In this document: piece after piece, positions 34,478 to 43,033 of the stretch
Numbering within the stretch: the first letter of the stretch is position 1
How the letters are laid out: the number at the start of each line of letters is the position of its first letter
Source: JAKFWI01 sp035549875
GTDB lineage: Bacteria > Pseudomonadota > Alphaproteobacteria > Caulobacterales > Aquidulcibacteraceae
NCBI GenBank assembly: GCA_035549875.1
Contig: DASZPV010000010.1
Location: 6,947-70,946, forward strand
DNA: 64,000 nt
Direction: 5' to 3'
Notes under the pieces: generated by a model
Database searches by the model: none
What the model was told of the DNA's origin: nothing
What the model saw: only the letters and a program-made list of their open reading frames with translations
Made by a program: the position numbers and the translations under genes

Positions 34478-35287
34478 TCAGCCCTTTCCGAGGGCCTTGC
34501 GCAACTCCGCCGTCCGGCGAGACGCCTCCGCCATGAGAAATCCTATGTCGGTGTGGGTCGTCATCAGGTTCACGCCCTTGCCGATGAACTCGACTTGCCG
34601 GCCTACGTCGCGGTCGCCGCCCAGGCCGACATATTTCCCGTTGTCGGCGGCAGCCTTGATCACCCGGTCGATAGCCTCCACGATCTGTTGACCGCCGAAA
34701 GCGCCCGGCGTGCCCATGCTGACCAGAAGATCATTGCACCCGATGTGGAGGATGTCGACGCCCTCTATCGCCGCGATGGATTCGACGTTTTCGAGCCCTT
34801 CCATCGTTTCGATCATGCACATGACCACCGTCGTCTCGTTCAATATCCGTATGGTGTCGGCCATCGGCATCGGGCGAAAGTCGAACAGGAAACTCGCGCC
34901 CGCGACCGAGCGTTTGCCGATCGGCGGAAACTTCACGGAGTCGACGGCTTTGCGCGCCTCCGCGGCCGTATTGATATCGGGAAAAACAATACCCGTAACC
35001 CCGGCGTCGAGCAGCAGCGAGGTGTTGGGATCGTCGCAGCTCCGCACGCGCACAAATGGGGCCACGCCGCACCCACGCGCCGCCTGCGCAATGTGGGCCA
35101 GAGTCTCGTTTGAAAAAATCGCGTGTTGGCTATCGATAAAGAGAAAATCGTGGCCGGTCGTTTTCGCAATAGCGGCAATGTCTCCCGAACGGCCGAGGCG
35201 GATATTCATCCCGAGCGCGACCTCGCCGGCCCGCATCCGCTCCAGCACCGGATTGACCAGGACGTTGTTGTTCTCGGGCGGGGGCAT
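34478..35287 (-). CDS. HpcH/HpaI-family aldolase
   Basis: This 269-residue protein has the pyruvate-aldolase barrel features: FLFIDSQHAIFS, the catalytic Arg in FVRVRSCDDPN, a GVTGIVFPDINTAAEARKAV strand, and MIETMEGLENVESIAAIEGVD with a metal Glu, then IGCNDL. The family splits 4-hydroxy-2-oxo acids into pyruvate and an aldehyde; glyoxylate or succinic semialdehyde are common aldehydes. In System 2 it sits between the BKACE-like gene and bicupin 2 and would hand its aldehyde to the aldehyde dehydrogenase or, if glyoxylate, to malate synthase. Confidence 0.88.
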   Translation of the reverse strand: MPPPENNNVLVNPVLERMRAGEVALGMNIRLGRSGDIAAIAKTTGHDFLFIDSQHAIFSNETLAHIAQAARGCGVAPFVRVRSCDDPNTSLLLDAGVTGIVFPDINTAAEARKAVDSVKFPPIGKRSVAGASFLFDFRPMPMADTIRILNETTVVMCMIETMEGLENVESIAAIEGVDILHIGCNDLLVSMGTPGAFGGQQIVEAIDRVIKAAADNGKYVGLGGDRDVGRQVEFIGKGVNLMTTHTDIGFLMAEASRRTAELRKALGKG

Positions 35288-35325
35288 GAAAGAGCCTTCG
35301 TTTGATCGATCGCGGAAGTTCGCGA

Positions 35326-36228
35326 TCAGGCTGCGACGCGCGCGCGCTGGGGCAATCCAATTATATCGCGCGCCTCGCTCGCGCTGGCGATTTCCAGGCC
35401 AAGCTCGGTCGCGATGCGCACGGTCCGCGCCACCAATTGCTCGTTCGTCGCCAACTCCCCACGAGCATAATAATTGTTGTCTTCAAGTCCCACGCGCACA
35501 TGACCGCCAAGGAGCATGGCCTGCGTCGTGGCCGGTAGCTGCGCCGGGCCGATCGCGGAAACGCAGAAGATCGATTGCGGCGGCAACGCAGCGATCATGG
35601 CGTTGAGGATGTCGTGGCTATAGGGCATCGCGCCCTGGAAGCCTTTGTCCGCGCCAAGCACCATGTTGATATAATAAGGCGGCTTGTCGTAGCCCTTCTC
35701 GATCAGGCGCGTGACGTCCTGCAGAATGTGGTTTGGCGCAAACACCTCCCATTCCGGCTTGATGCCCCGCTCGATCATCCGCTTGACCAGCGTCTCGCAG
35801 CGCGTGGGCGGGGTGATGACGAGAATTTCCTTGCCGCCGTGAATATCGACAAACGTCATGCCGTCAAACGTCGCCATTTCGGCGCCGGCTTCGCATCCCT
35901 TCAACCGCTCCTCGAAATTCGATTCAAACAGCCCGTCGGGGCGCGGCACCAGCATATCGCCGCTCGCGCCGCCGCCCGTGGAATTGTTGATGACGATATC
36001 GCATTTGTCGCGGATGCGGCCGTTTATGTCGCGATAGATGTCGGCGTTGCAGGTGGCCTGGTCATCAGGGCGGCGCGCGTGCAACGCGGCGATGCACGCC
36101 CCGGCCTGAAAAGACTTAAAGACCGAATCCGCGATCTCGGCCGGTTGCGTCGGCAGGTTATGGTTTTGGCTTTTCGAGGCCATGCCGCCCGTCGGCGCGA
36201 CCGTGACCATCAAGCGAGAGCGGGACAT
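35326..36228 (-). CDS. BKACE (DUF849, beta-keto acid cleavage) family enzyme
   Basis: This 300-residue protein has an AGGAGG site. Family motifs are VTVAPTGG, LHARRPDD, INNSTGGG, GHVRVGLEDN and a C-terminal Ala/Ser-rich helix. BKACE enzymes condense a beta-keto acid with acetyl-CoA and split out acetoacetate and a new CoA ester; zinc is held by two His of an HxH pair and a Glu. Here the Glu in VGLEDN is present, but the HxH site reads ALH (Ala-Leu-His), so one His ligand seems missing. Function might therefore differ from lysine-pathway Kce. It is the third-last gene of System 2. Confidence 0.85.
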   Translation of the reverse strand: MSRSRLMVTVAPTGGMASKSQNHNLPTQPAEIADSVFKSFQAGACIAALHARRPDDQATCNADIYRDINGRIRDKCDIVINNSTGGGASGDMLVPRPDGLFESNFEERLKGCEAGAEMATFDGMTFVDIHGGKEILVITPPTRCETLVKRMIERGIKPEWEVFAPNHILQDVTRLIEKGYDKPPYYINMVLGADKGFQGAMPYSHDILNAMIAALPPQSIFCVSAIGPAQLPATTQAMLLGGHVRVGLEDNNYYARGELATNEQLVARTVRIATELGLEIASASEARDIIGLPQRARVAA

Positions 36229-36254
36229 TGTGACCTCCTGGATAGCGTATTGTC

Positions 36255-36695
36255 TTAGTCGGCGCCCGGATTGGCCTTCAGACCGGCCGCGGCGATCCCG
36301 GCCAGCGCGGCGGTTTCGTCGTTGTCTGAAGTGTCGCCGGAAACGCCAACTGCGCCAATGACTCGGCCGTCTTCATCCTCGATAAGGACGCCGCCCGGCA
36401 CTGGAACGGCGCCGCGTTCGCCGAATATCTCGCCAACCGACGCTATGAAAAACGATTGTTCCTTGGCGCGCTTGAAAAGCGAACGCGAGCCCATGCCAAG
36501 GGCAAGTGCGCCGTAGGCCTTGCCCCTGGCGATATCCACGCGCCGCAGGCTGCAGCCGTCTTGCGCCGCCAGCGCCTTGTCGGCGCCCCTGGCATCGAAC
36601 ACCACGACCGCTATTGGTTTGGTGCAGGTCTTGGCCGCATTCTGCAACGCAGCCGACACGATGATCTGCGCCGCATCTAGTGTAAGTTCCTTCAT
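36255..36695 (-). CDS. GlcG/HbpS (DUF336) family protein
   Basis: This 146-residue cytoplasmic protein is a single HbpS-like domain: AAQIIVSAALQNAAKTCTKPIAVVV, ARGKAYGALALGMGS, and VPGGVLIEDEDGRVIGAVGVSGD near the C-terminus. In E. coli the homolog glcG lies in the glycolate operon beside glcB; here it likewise lies 13 bp after the malate synthase G gene. Its molecular role is not established (heme binding is reported for HbpS). A secreted cupin-fused version is at 16010. Confidence 0.88.
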   Translation of the reverse strand: MKELTLDAAQIIVSAALQNAAKTCTKPIAVVVFDARGADKALAAQDGCSLRRVDIARGKAYGALALGMGSRSLFKRAKEQSFFIASVGEIFGERGAVPVPGGVLIEDEDGRVIGAVGVSGDTSDNDETAALAGIAAAGLKANPGAD

Positions 36696-36708
36696 TGCCC
36701 CATTTTCC

Positions 36709-38913
36709 CTAATGGCTGGCGCTGGCGGCTTTCACGTCTCGCCGCCATACATTCAGCAGATCTTCTGTATAACCATTCGGCTGGTCGCGTCCCGTGAAGA
36801 TCAAATCGCAGGCGGCGCGAAACGCCGCGCCGTCATAGCCCGGCGCCATCGGCCGGTAGTGCGGATCGCCGGCGTTCTGGCGATCTACCGTCAGCGCCAT
36901 GCGCTTCAGCGCTTCTTCCACCTGAACGACATCAACGATTCCGTGGCGCAGCCAATTGGCGATGTGTTGGCTGGATATTCGCAGCGTGGCGCGATCCTCC
37001 ATCAGGCCGACATCGTGGAGGTCTGGCACTTTGGAGCAGCCGACGCCCTGATCCACCCAGCGCACGACATAGCCCAGGATGCTCTGACAATTGTTATCGA
37101 GTTCGTCCTTGATCTCCTCGACAGACCAATTGCGGCCCGCCGCCAGCGGCGGCGTGAGCAGAACGGACAGCGGCGCCAGGGGCCGGCCCGCAAACGCCGC
37201 GCGCCGCTCGGCAGGCCGCACGCGATGATAATGCATCGCGTGCAGCGTCGCGGCGGTTGGCGAAGGCACCCACGCGGTCGAGGCGCCGGCATTGGGGTGG
37301 GCGATTTTTTGCGCAATCATATCGGCCATTCGGTCAGGCGCGGCCCACATGCCCTTGCCGATCTGCGCGCGGCCGGGAAGGCCGCACGCCACGCCAATAT
37401 CGACGTTGCGATCTTCGTATGCCGCCAGCCATGGCGCGGCCTTGATGTCCGCCTTGCGCAGCATGGGACCGGCTTCCATCGAGGTGTGGATTTCATCACC
37501 CGTACGATCGAGGAATCCGGTGTTGATAAAAAACACACGCCGCGATGCGGCGGCGATACAAGCGGCGAGATTGGCGCTGGTCCGGCGCTCTTCGTCCATA
37601 ATACCCATTTTCAGGCTGAGCGGCGCCAAACCCAGCATCGCCTCCACCCGATCGAACGCTTCATCCGCGAACGCCACTTCGTCAGGCCCGTGCATCTTGG
37701 GGCGCACGATATAGATCGACCCTGCGCGGCTATTGGCGCGCTGCGCCAGATCGCGTTTCGCGATCAGCGCGGTCATCGCCAGGTCGAGCAGGCTTTCAGG
37801 AATAACATTTCCATCTGCATCGCGGACCGCGTCGGTGAAGAGATGCAGGCCGACATTGCGCATCAGCATCAGGCTGCGGCCGGGAAGCGTGAAGCTGCTT
37901 CCGTCGGGTGCAAGATAGCGCCGGTCGGCCGCGAGGCCCCGTTCAACCCGTTTGCCGCCCTTCTCAAAGCTGGCGGTCAACGTTCCGCACATCAGCCCGA
38001 GCCAATTGCGATAGAGTTCGACTTTATCGTCGGCGTCCACCGTGGCGACGCTGTCCTCGCCGTCCATGATCGTGGTGAGCGCCGCCTCCAGAACCAGATC
38101 GGCGACGCCGGCCGGGTCGGTTTTGCCGATGGGATGGTTTCGATCGATCACGATCTCGGCGTGAAGATCATTGTGGCGCAGCAGCACAACGCTCGGCGAA
38201 GCGGGCTCGCCCCGATAGCCAGCCAACGCCAGCGGATCCTTCAGGCCGACGCTGCGGTCATCGGCGAGTTTGACGCTCAACTTTCCGTCCGTGATGGTAT
38301 AGGCGCGGCTATCGGCGTGCGAGCCTTCAGTCAGCGGCGCAATCTCGTCCAGCAGCGCGCGGGCGTAGGCGACGACCTTGGCCCCGCGCGCGCGATTGTA
38401 ACCGCCGCTTCGTCCGGCCCCGTCCGCTTCGCTGATCGCATCAGTCCCGTATAGCGCGTCGTACAGGCTGCCCCACCGGGCGTTGGCCGCATTCAGGGCG
38501 AAGCGGGCATTGGTGAGCGGAACGACCAATTGCGGCCCCGCCAGTTCGGCGATTTCGGCATCGACATTATTCGTCGTGATCGAAAACGCGGGCGGCGCGG
38601 CGCGCAGGTAGCCAATGCGCGTCAGAAAGGCTTCATATTCCGCGATTTCATAGGCGCCGCCGCGCTCGCGGTGCCAGCCATCGATTTCGGCCTGCAGCCG
38701 GTCGCGCTCAGACAAGAGCGCCCGGTTGCGCGGTGCGAAATCGCGAACAAGCCCGGCAACGCCTTCCCAGAAGGCGCCGGCCGAAACGCCTGATCCCGGA
38801 ATCGCTTCACGCTCGACGAAAACAGCCAAGGGCTCGGCGACGCGCAGCGCCCCTGACTTGCATTCGATCAGACGTTCGACCGGACCATCCGATTTGGTCA
38901 GCACACCGCTCAA
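36709..38913 (-). CDS. glcB: Malate synthase G
   Basis: The 734-residue length is typical of the G isoform. The start is TTG at 38913, which overlaps the ALDH stop by four bases (TTGA), so translation is probably coupled. Signatures include YIVRPKMHGPDEVAFADEAF (catalytic Arg region), LKMGIMDEERRTSANL, FINTGFLDRTGDEIHTSM and PNAGASTAWVPSPTAATLHA. It joins glyoxylate and acetyl-CoA to malate. Its presence in System 2 is the clearest sign that the pathway releases glyoxylate. Isocitrate lyase is not in the window. Confidence 0.96.
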   Translation of the reverse strand: MSGVLTKSDGPVERLIECKSGALRVAEPLAVFVEREAIPGSGVSAGAFWEGVAGLVRDFAPRNRALLSERDRLQAEIDGWHRERGGAYEIAEYEAFLTRIGYLRAAPPAFSITTNNVDAEIAELAGPQLVVPLTNARFALNAANARWGSLYDALYGTDAISEADGAGRSGGYNRARGAKVVAYARALLDEIAPLTEGSHADSRAYTITDGKLSVKLADDRSVGLKDPLALAGYRGEPASPSVVLLRHNDLHAEIVIDRNHPIGKTDPAGVADLVLEAALTTIMDGEDSVATVDADDKVELYRNWLGLMCGTLTASFEKGGKRVERGLAADRRYLAPDGSSFTLPGRSLMLMRNVGLHLFTDAVRDADGNVIPESLLDLAMTALIAKRDLAQRANSRAGSIYIVRPKMHGPDEVAFADEAFDRVEAMLGLAPLSLKMGIMDEERRTSANLAACIAAASRRVFFINTGFLDRTGDEIHTSMEAGPMLRKADIKAAPWLAAYEDRNVDIGVACGLPGRAQIGKGMWAAPDRMADMIAQKIAHPNAGASTAWVPSPTAATLHAMHYHRVRPAERRAAFAGRPLAPLSVLLTPPLAAGRNWSVEEIKDELDNNCQSILGYVVRWVDQGVGCSKVPDLHDVGLMEDRATLRISSQHIANWLRHGIVDVVQVEEALKRMALTVDRQNAGDPHYRPMAPGYDGAAFRAACDLIFTGRDQPNGYTEDLLNVWRRDVKAASASH

Positions 38914-40367
38914 ATCGGGAACTGTCCTGGTTGGGTTTCGATCGTGATCCAGCGCAGCTCGGTGAATTCGGCGACGCCCGCTTGCCCGCCGAAACGGCCA
39001 TAACCGCTGGACTTCACGCCGCCGAACGGCATCTGCGCCTCGTCATGCACGGTCGGACCATTGATGTGGCACATGCCGGATTGAATCCGCTTGGCCACGG
39101 CAAGGGCGCGCGCGATATCGCGGCTGAACACGGCGGCCGAAAGGCCGTACTCGCTTTCATTGGCCACGGCGATCGCCGCTTCCTCGTCCTTGACGCGAAT
39201 GATCGCCACAACCGGGCCGAAACTCTCCTCGGCGTAAAGCCGCATGTCCGGCTTGACCCCATCGATGACGGTGGCGTTCAGCAACACACCATCTCCGCCG
39301 CCGCCGGCCGCGATCTTGGCGCCCTTCTTCTTCGCGTCATCGATCAAATCGCGCACGCTGCGCGCGGCGTTCAGATCGACGACGGAGCCCAAAGCCGTCT
39401 TGCCTTCACGGGGATCGCCCGAGATGAGCGTATTGGCCTTGGCGGAAAATTGCTTCACGAACTCGTCCGCCACGGAATCGACGACGATAATCCGCTCGGT
39501 GGACATGCATATCTGGCCCTGGTTCATGAAGGCGCCGAACGCGGCGGCCTTCACCGCTTCGCCGATATCGGCGTCGTGGAGCACCAACAACGGCGCCTTG
39601 CCGCCAAGCTCCAGAACCACCGGTTTGAGTTGACGGGCGCAAAGCTCGGCGATGATCTTGCCGACCCTGGTCGAGCCGGTGAAGTTCACCCGGCGCACCG
39701 CCTTGTGGGCGATCAAGGCGCCGACAACCGCGGAGGCGTCGGCTGCGTCATTGGTGACGACGTTGACGACGCCGGGCGGGAAGCCCGCTTCATGGAAGGC
39801 GTCCCCAATCAACGCATGAGTGCGCGGGCAGATCTCCGACGCTTTCAACACAACGGTGTTGCCGCACGCCAATGGCGTGGCGATAGCCCGTACGCCGAGA
39901 ATGACCGGCGCGTTCCACGGCGCCATGCCCAACACCACGCCGGCCGGCTCGCGAATCGCCATGGCCAGACATCCTGGCTTGTCCGACGGGATCACCGTGC
40001 CTGAAATCTGCGTGGTCAACGCCGCCGCCTCGCGGATCATCCCCGTAGCGAGATGGATGTTGAAGCCCGCCCAAGCCTGCGTCGCGCCGATCTCGGCCTG
40101 CATTGCGGCGATCAGTTGCGGCGCTTTCGCGGCCAGCGCATCAGCAGCTTTGTTCAGCAACGCACGCCGGGCGTTGGGGCCTTGCATCGACCACGCTGGA
40201 AACGCCGCCGCGGCGGCGTCCGCGGCGCGGATCGCGTCGGCGGGATCGGCGGCCGCAGCCTCGGTCGCGACCGAACCATCCAAAGGATTTAGCCGCGAGA
40301 AGGTGCGACCGGCCGCCGGCGGCGCATACTCGCCGTTGATCAACAAATTCGTGCGGATGCTGCTCAC
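38910..40367 (-). CDS. Aldehyde dehydrogenase (salicylaldehyde/vanillin DH-like)
   Basis: This 485-residue protein starts with GTG at 40367 after GGGAG. NAD-binding and catalytic parts are WNAPVILGVRAIATPLACGNTVV, FTGSTRVGKIIAE, the catalytic Glu in LELGGKAPLLVL and the catalytic Cys in FMNQGQICMSTERI. The last motif is common in the salicylaldehyde/vanillin dehydrogenase branch, which favours aromatic or hydrophobic aldehydes. The C-terminus has SSGYGRFGG. It would oxidise the aldehyde made by the ThDP enzyme or the aldolase of the same cluster. Confidence 0.92.
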   Translation of the reverse strand: MSSIRTNLLINGEYAPPAAGRTFSRLNPLDGSVATEAAAADPADAIRAADAAAAAFPAWSMQGPNARRALLNKAADALAAKAPQLIAAMQAEIGATQAWAGFNIHLATGMIREAAALTTQISGTVIPSDKPGCLAMAIREPAGVVLGMAPWNAPVILGVRAIATPLACGNTVVLKASEICPRTHALIGDAFHEAGFPPGVVNVVTNDAADASAVVGALIAHKAVRRVNFTGSTRVGKIIAELCARQLKPVVLELGGKAPLLVLHDADIGEAVKAAAFGAFMNQGQICMSTERIIVVDSVADEFVKQFSAKANTLISGDPREGKTALGSVVDLNAARSVRDLIDDAKKKGAKIAAGGGGDGVLLNATVIDGVKPDMRLYAEESFGPVVAIIRVKDEEAAIAVANESEYGLSAAVFSRDIARALAVAKRIQSGMCHINGPTVHDEAQMPFGGVKSSGYGRFGGQAGVAEFTELRWITIETQPGQFPI

Positions 40368-40470
40368 TGGGATCTCCCGTTACGATCTACGCGGCCGTCA
40401 TTACATTGCGCGCGCCGCTCCAACTCCACGCATCACGGCGCCCACTTCGGGGTTCGTCGCGATGAAAACG

Positions 40471-41373
40471 CTAGTCGGCATACTCCAATTGCTCAGCGCC
40501 CTGCCGCGCCGCGAAGAATGCCGAATACTTCCGAATTTCCGCGAGATCAGGCATCCCCATGAGCAAAATCTCGGACACCCGATTGGCCTTGAATTGGGCC
40601 TTCTCTCCGGTGTTGAGATAAAGCGACGTGTAGATGCGGAACTTCTCGCCCTCCAGATCGCCGCCGCCGGACAGGACGAGGAACACGCCGCGCCCTTTCG
40701 CCGTGAACGTGGCGCCGGGGCTAACCCGGTAGTGGGCGACTTTAACCTGGCCGCCGGCGAATGAGCCCATGCTCTTTTCTTCAACCCCGGCCGATCCGCT
40801 GATCGGAACCCATCGATAATTTTCGGGGTACATGAAAATGGGCTCAGCGTATTGGGCCTCGGGATAGACCAGCTTGCGGCCGGCTATTTGTTCCCAGACG
40901 GCCTCGAACCCATCGACGTTTCGCTTGCCGGGTTCGCCCTCATTGCGGTGAAAGATGCCATTCTCGAACGTGCCGGTCTTGCTGAGTTCGCGTTTGGCGT
41001 CGGCAAGCTGCTGCGTTGTCAACAACCCCGAACCGCTCAGGCCGCCGAACTGGAGCGTAGCCGTGTACGTATCGCCCACGTCCGGGCCCTGCGGGCCATA
41101 ATGGACGCCCTCGGGGAAATAGCCGACCGTCCCCGGCCGCATCGTGATCGTCTTGCCGTATTTGCAATCGCCCTCAAGCTGCGCCCGTATCTGACAAAAG
41201 TTGTGGCGGTGCCGCGGAGAAAAGAAACTGCCGTACTGGTGGAAAAGCCCGTACTTGAAGTTATCGGGCGATTCCGGGTCGCCCGTGAGCATGATCTGCT
41301 TGCCGACCTTGCCGGTTCTGACGCCGCCGCCATCGCAGCGGATTTCAACCTCATCGCCATGCACGATTTGCAT
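40471..41373 (-). CDS. Bicupin of unknown function (paralog 3, most divergent)
   Basis: The protein has 300 residues with a TAGGAGAG site. It shares FSPRHRHNFCQIRAQLEG, GYFPEGVHYGP, TFENGIFHR and FEAVWEQ with the two other bicupins, but lacks their IQ-FRFDEA start and has a different second half (FKANRVSEILLMGMPDL). The His pair of cupin 1 is kept. It lies 103 bp before the ALDH gene and 146 bp after the MFS gene in System 2. Confidence 0.72.
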   Translation of the reverse strand: MQIVHGDEVEIRCDGGGVRTGKVGKQIMLTGDPESPDNFKYGLFHQYGSFFSPRHRHNFCQIRAQLEGDCKYGKTITMRPGTVGYFPEGVHYGPQGPDVGDTYTATLQFGGLSGSGLLTTQQLADAKRELSKTGTFENGIFHRNEGEPGKRNVDGFEAVWEQIAGRKLVYPEAQYAEPIFMYPENYRWVPISGSAGVEEKSMGSFAGGQVKVAHYRVSPGATFTAKGRGVFLVLSGGGDLEGEKFRIYTSLYLNTGEKAQFKANRVSEILLMGMPDLAEIRKYSAFFAARQGAEQLEYAD

Positions 41374-41519
41374 AGGACTCTCCTAAAATGGGCGCTCGCT
41401 CGTCGCCGCCATCGAACGACCGGCCGCGCTCGCAATTCTACATGGCCCTGATTTAGCGCTTTCTACTGTAGACGACAACACAATGTACTATGCCAAACCT
41501 CCCCCCCGGCGCCGCTGGG

Positions 41520-42974
41520 TCAGGGGGATAGCGCCTCCAGCGATTGGCCGCGTGTGCGCGGACCGAGAAAGGTGATGAACAGCGCCAGGGTGAGCATGCT
41601 GCCGGTGAACAACACAAACACCGCCGGCGTGCCGTATCTTCCAAGAATATAGGCCACAAGGAAGCCCGACAGCGCCGCGCTAATTCTGCTCCAGGAGTAG
41701 ACAAAGCCGACCCCCTGGACGCGAATCCGGGTTGGGAAAAGCTCCGCCTGATAGGCATGGAAGGCGAAGTTGAGCACGGCAGCGGCGAACAATTCGATTG
41801 CGCCCGCGGGAACGATGATGAGGGGATTGCGCGACAGCGTGAAGGTAAACCCACAGAGCGCGACAACGATCGCGGACCCCACGATCTGCCATTTCCGCTC
41901 GACCTTGTCGGCGAACCAGAGGCACGCCAGCGGCCCGAGCGGCGCAACAAGCGTCATCGCAAAGGTGTAGCCGAGGCTTTCGGTGATGGTGACGCCGTGC
42001 GCAACCAGCAGAGTCGGCATCCAATTGACGAAGCCGTGAAGCGCGATGGCCTGCAACAAGTGGAACACGCTCAACATCACCGTGCGCGGCAAATACTCAG
42101 GGCCGAACATTTCTAGGAAGCGCCCGTGCTTGTGTGGCGGCTGCTTCGCCACCGGTTCCGGCGGGGGCAATGGCTTGCCCCGCTCGCGCTCCACGCGCTG
42201 CTCCAGCATGCTGACGACTTTTTCCGCCTCGGGCAGTTTGTCGTGCGCGGCGAGCCAGCGCGGACTCTCCGGAATCAGCAGCCGCAACGGCCACACCACG
42301 ATCGCGCCGAGGCTGCCGATAAGGACGACCCAGCGCCATCCCTCAAGGCCGAAGAGCGTCTGGTGGACGCCGGAAGTCATCATCAAACTCAGCGCAAAAG
42401 CCGCCAGCGTGGCGATCGGCTTGCCGGCCGAGTGGATCGCGTTATTGACCGCGAAGGCTTTCCCGCGCGCGTTCTTCGGCATCAACTCGCTGAGATACGA
42501 GTCGATCGTGATGACTTCGATGCCCGCCCCGATAGAAAGCAGGAAACGCCAGAGAATGAGCCCGCTCGCCGTCTCCTGAAACGCCATGATGGCGCCGGCG
42601 ATGCTGAACCAGAGCAGCCCAACTGTAAAAACCGTGCGGCGGCCAAACTTGTCGGCGATAAAGCCGAAAAAGAAGGCGGCCACCCAGAGGCCGGCGTAGG
42701 TCGTGGCGAAGAAGCCGGCCGTGGTGTGCAGATTGAAGACTTCGGCAAGACTGTCGGCGTGTCTCGACCCTTTGGCCAGCAGGCCGCTCTCGACCATCCC
42801 GGGCACGATGACAGGGCCGGAACTCATCAGATAAGCGTCGAACAACCCGCCGAGGCTTAAGGCGAGGACAAGCACCCAAAGCGTTACGCTCGACCCCAGG
42901 CGATCGAGCCGGGCGCCGATCGCGGCAAGCCCGTCGCCGGACGCCGAAGTCGCCTTTTCAGCCGAAACTTCCAT
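41520..42974 (-). CDS. MFS metabolite transporter (System 2)
   Basis: This 484-residue inner-membrane protein follows GGAGGGGAGG. It has about 12 helices. The loop motif GFIADKFGRRTVF, followed by YLSELMPKNARGKAFAV and PESPRWLAAHDKLPEAE in the central loop, is typical of the sugar porter/metabolite:proton symporter branch. It probably brings in the System 2 substrate, in contrast to the exporter-type MFS at 32076. It lies 59 bp downstream of the ThDP gene. Confidence 0.88.
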   Translation of the reverse strand: MEVSAEKATSASGDGLAAIGARLDRLGSSVTLWVLVLALSLGGLFDAYLMSSGPVIVPGMVESGLLAKGSRHADSLAEVFNLHTTAGFFATTYAGLWVAAFFFGFIADKFGRRTVFTVGLLWFSIAGAIMAFQETASGLILWRFLLSIGAGIEVITIDSYLSELMPKNARGKAFAVNNAIHSAGKPIATLAAFALSLMMTSGVHQTLFGLEGWRWVVLIGSLGAIVVWPLRLLIPESPRWLAAHDKLPEAEKVVSMLEQRVERERGKPLPPPEPVAKQPPHKHGRFLEMFGPEYLPRTVMLSVFHLLQAIALHGFVNWMPTLLVAHGVTITESLGYTFAMTLVAPLGPLACLWFADKVERKWQIVGSAIVVALCGFTFTLSRNPLIIVPAGAIELFAAAVLNFAFHAYQAELFPTRIRVQGVGFVYSWSRISAALSGFLVAYILGRYGTPAVFVLFTGSMLTLALFITFLGPRTRGQSLEALSP

Positions 42975-43033
42975 CGCCTCCCCCTCCTCCGACTATGACT
43001 TTGTTCTTGGAGCGCCGTTCGACCGGCGCCTTG

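Noticed and set aside
36520..38454. 644-residue open frame opposite malate synthase G
   Set aside because: Antisense to a textbook malate synthase; composition typical of high-GC shadow frames.
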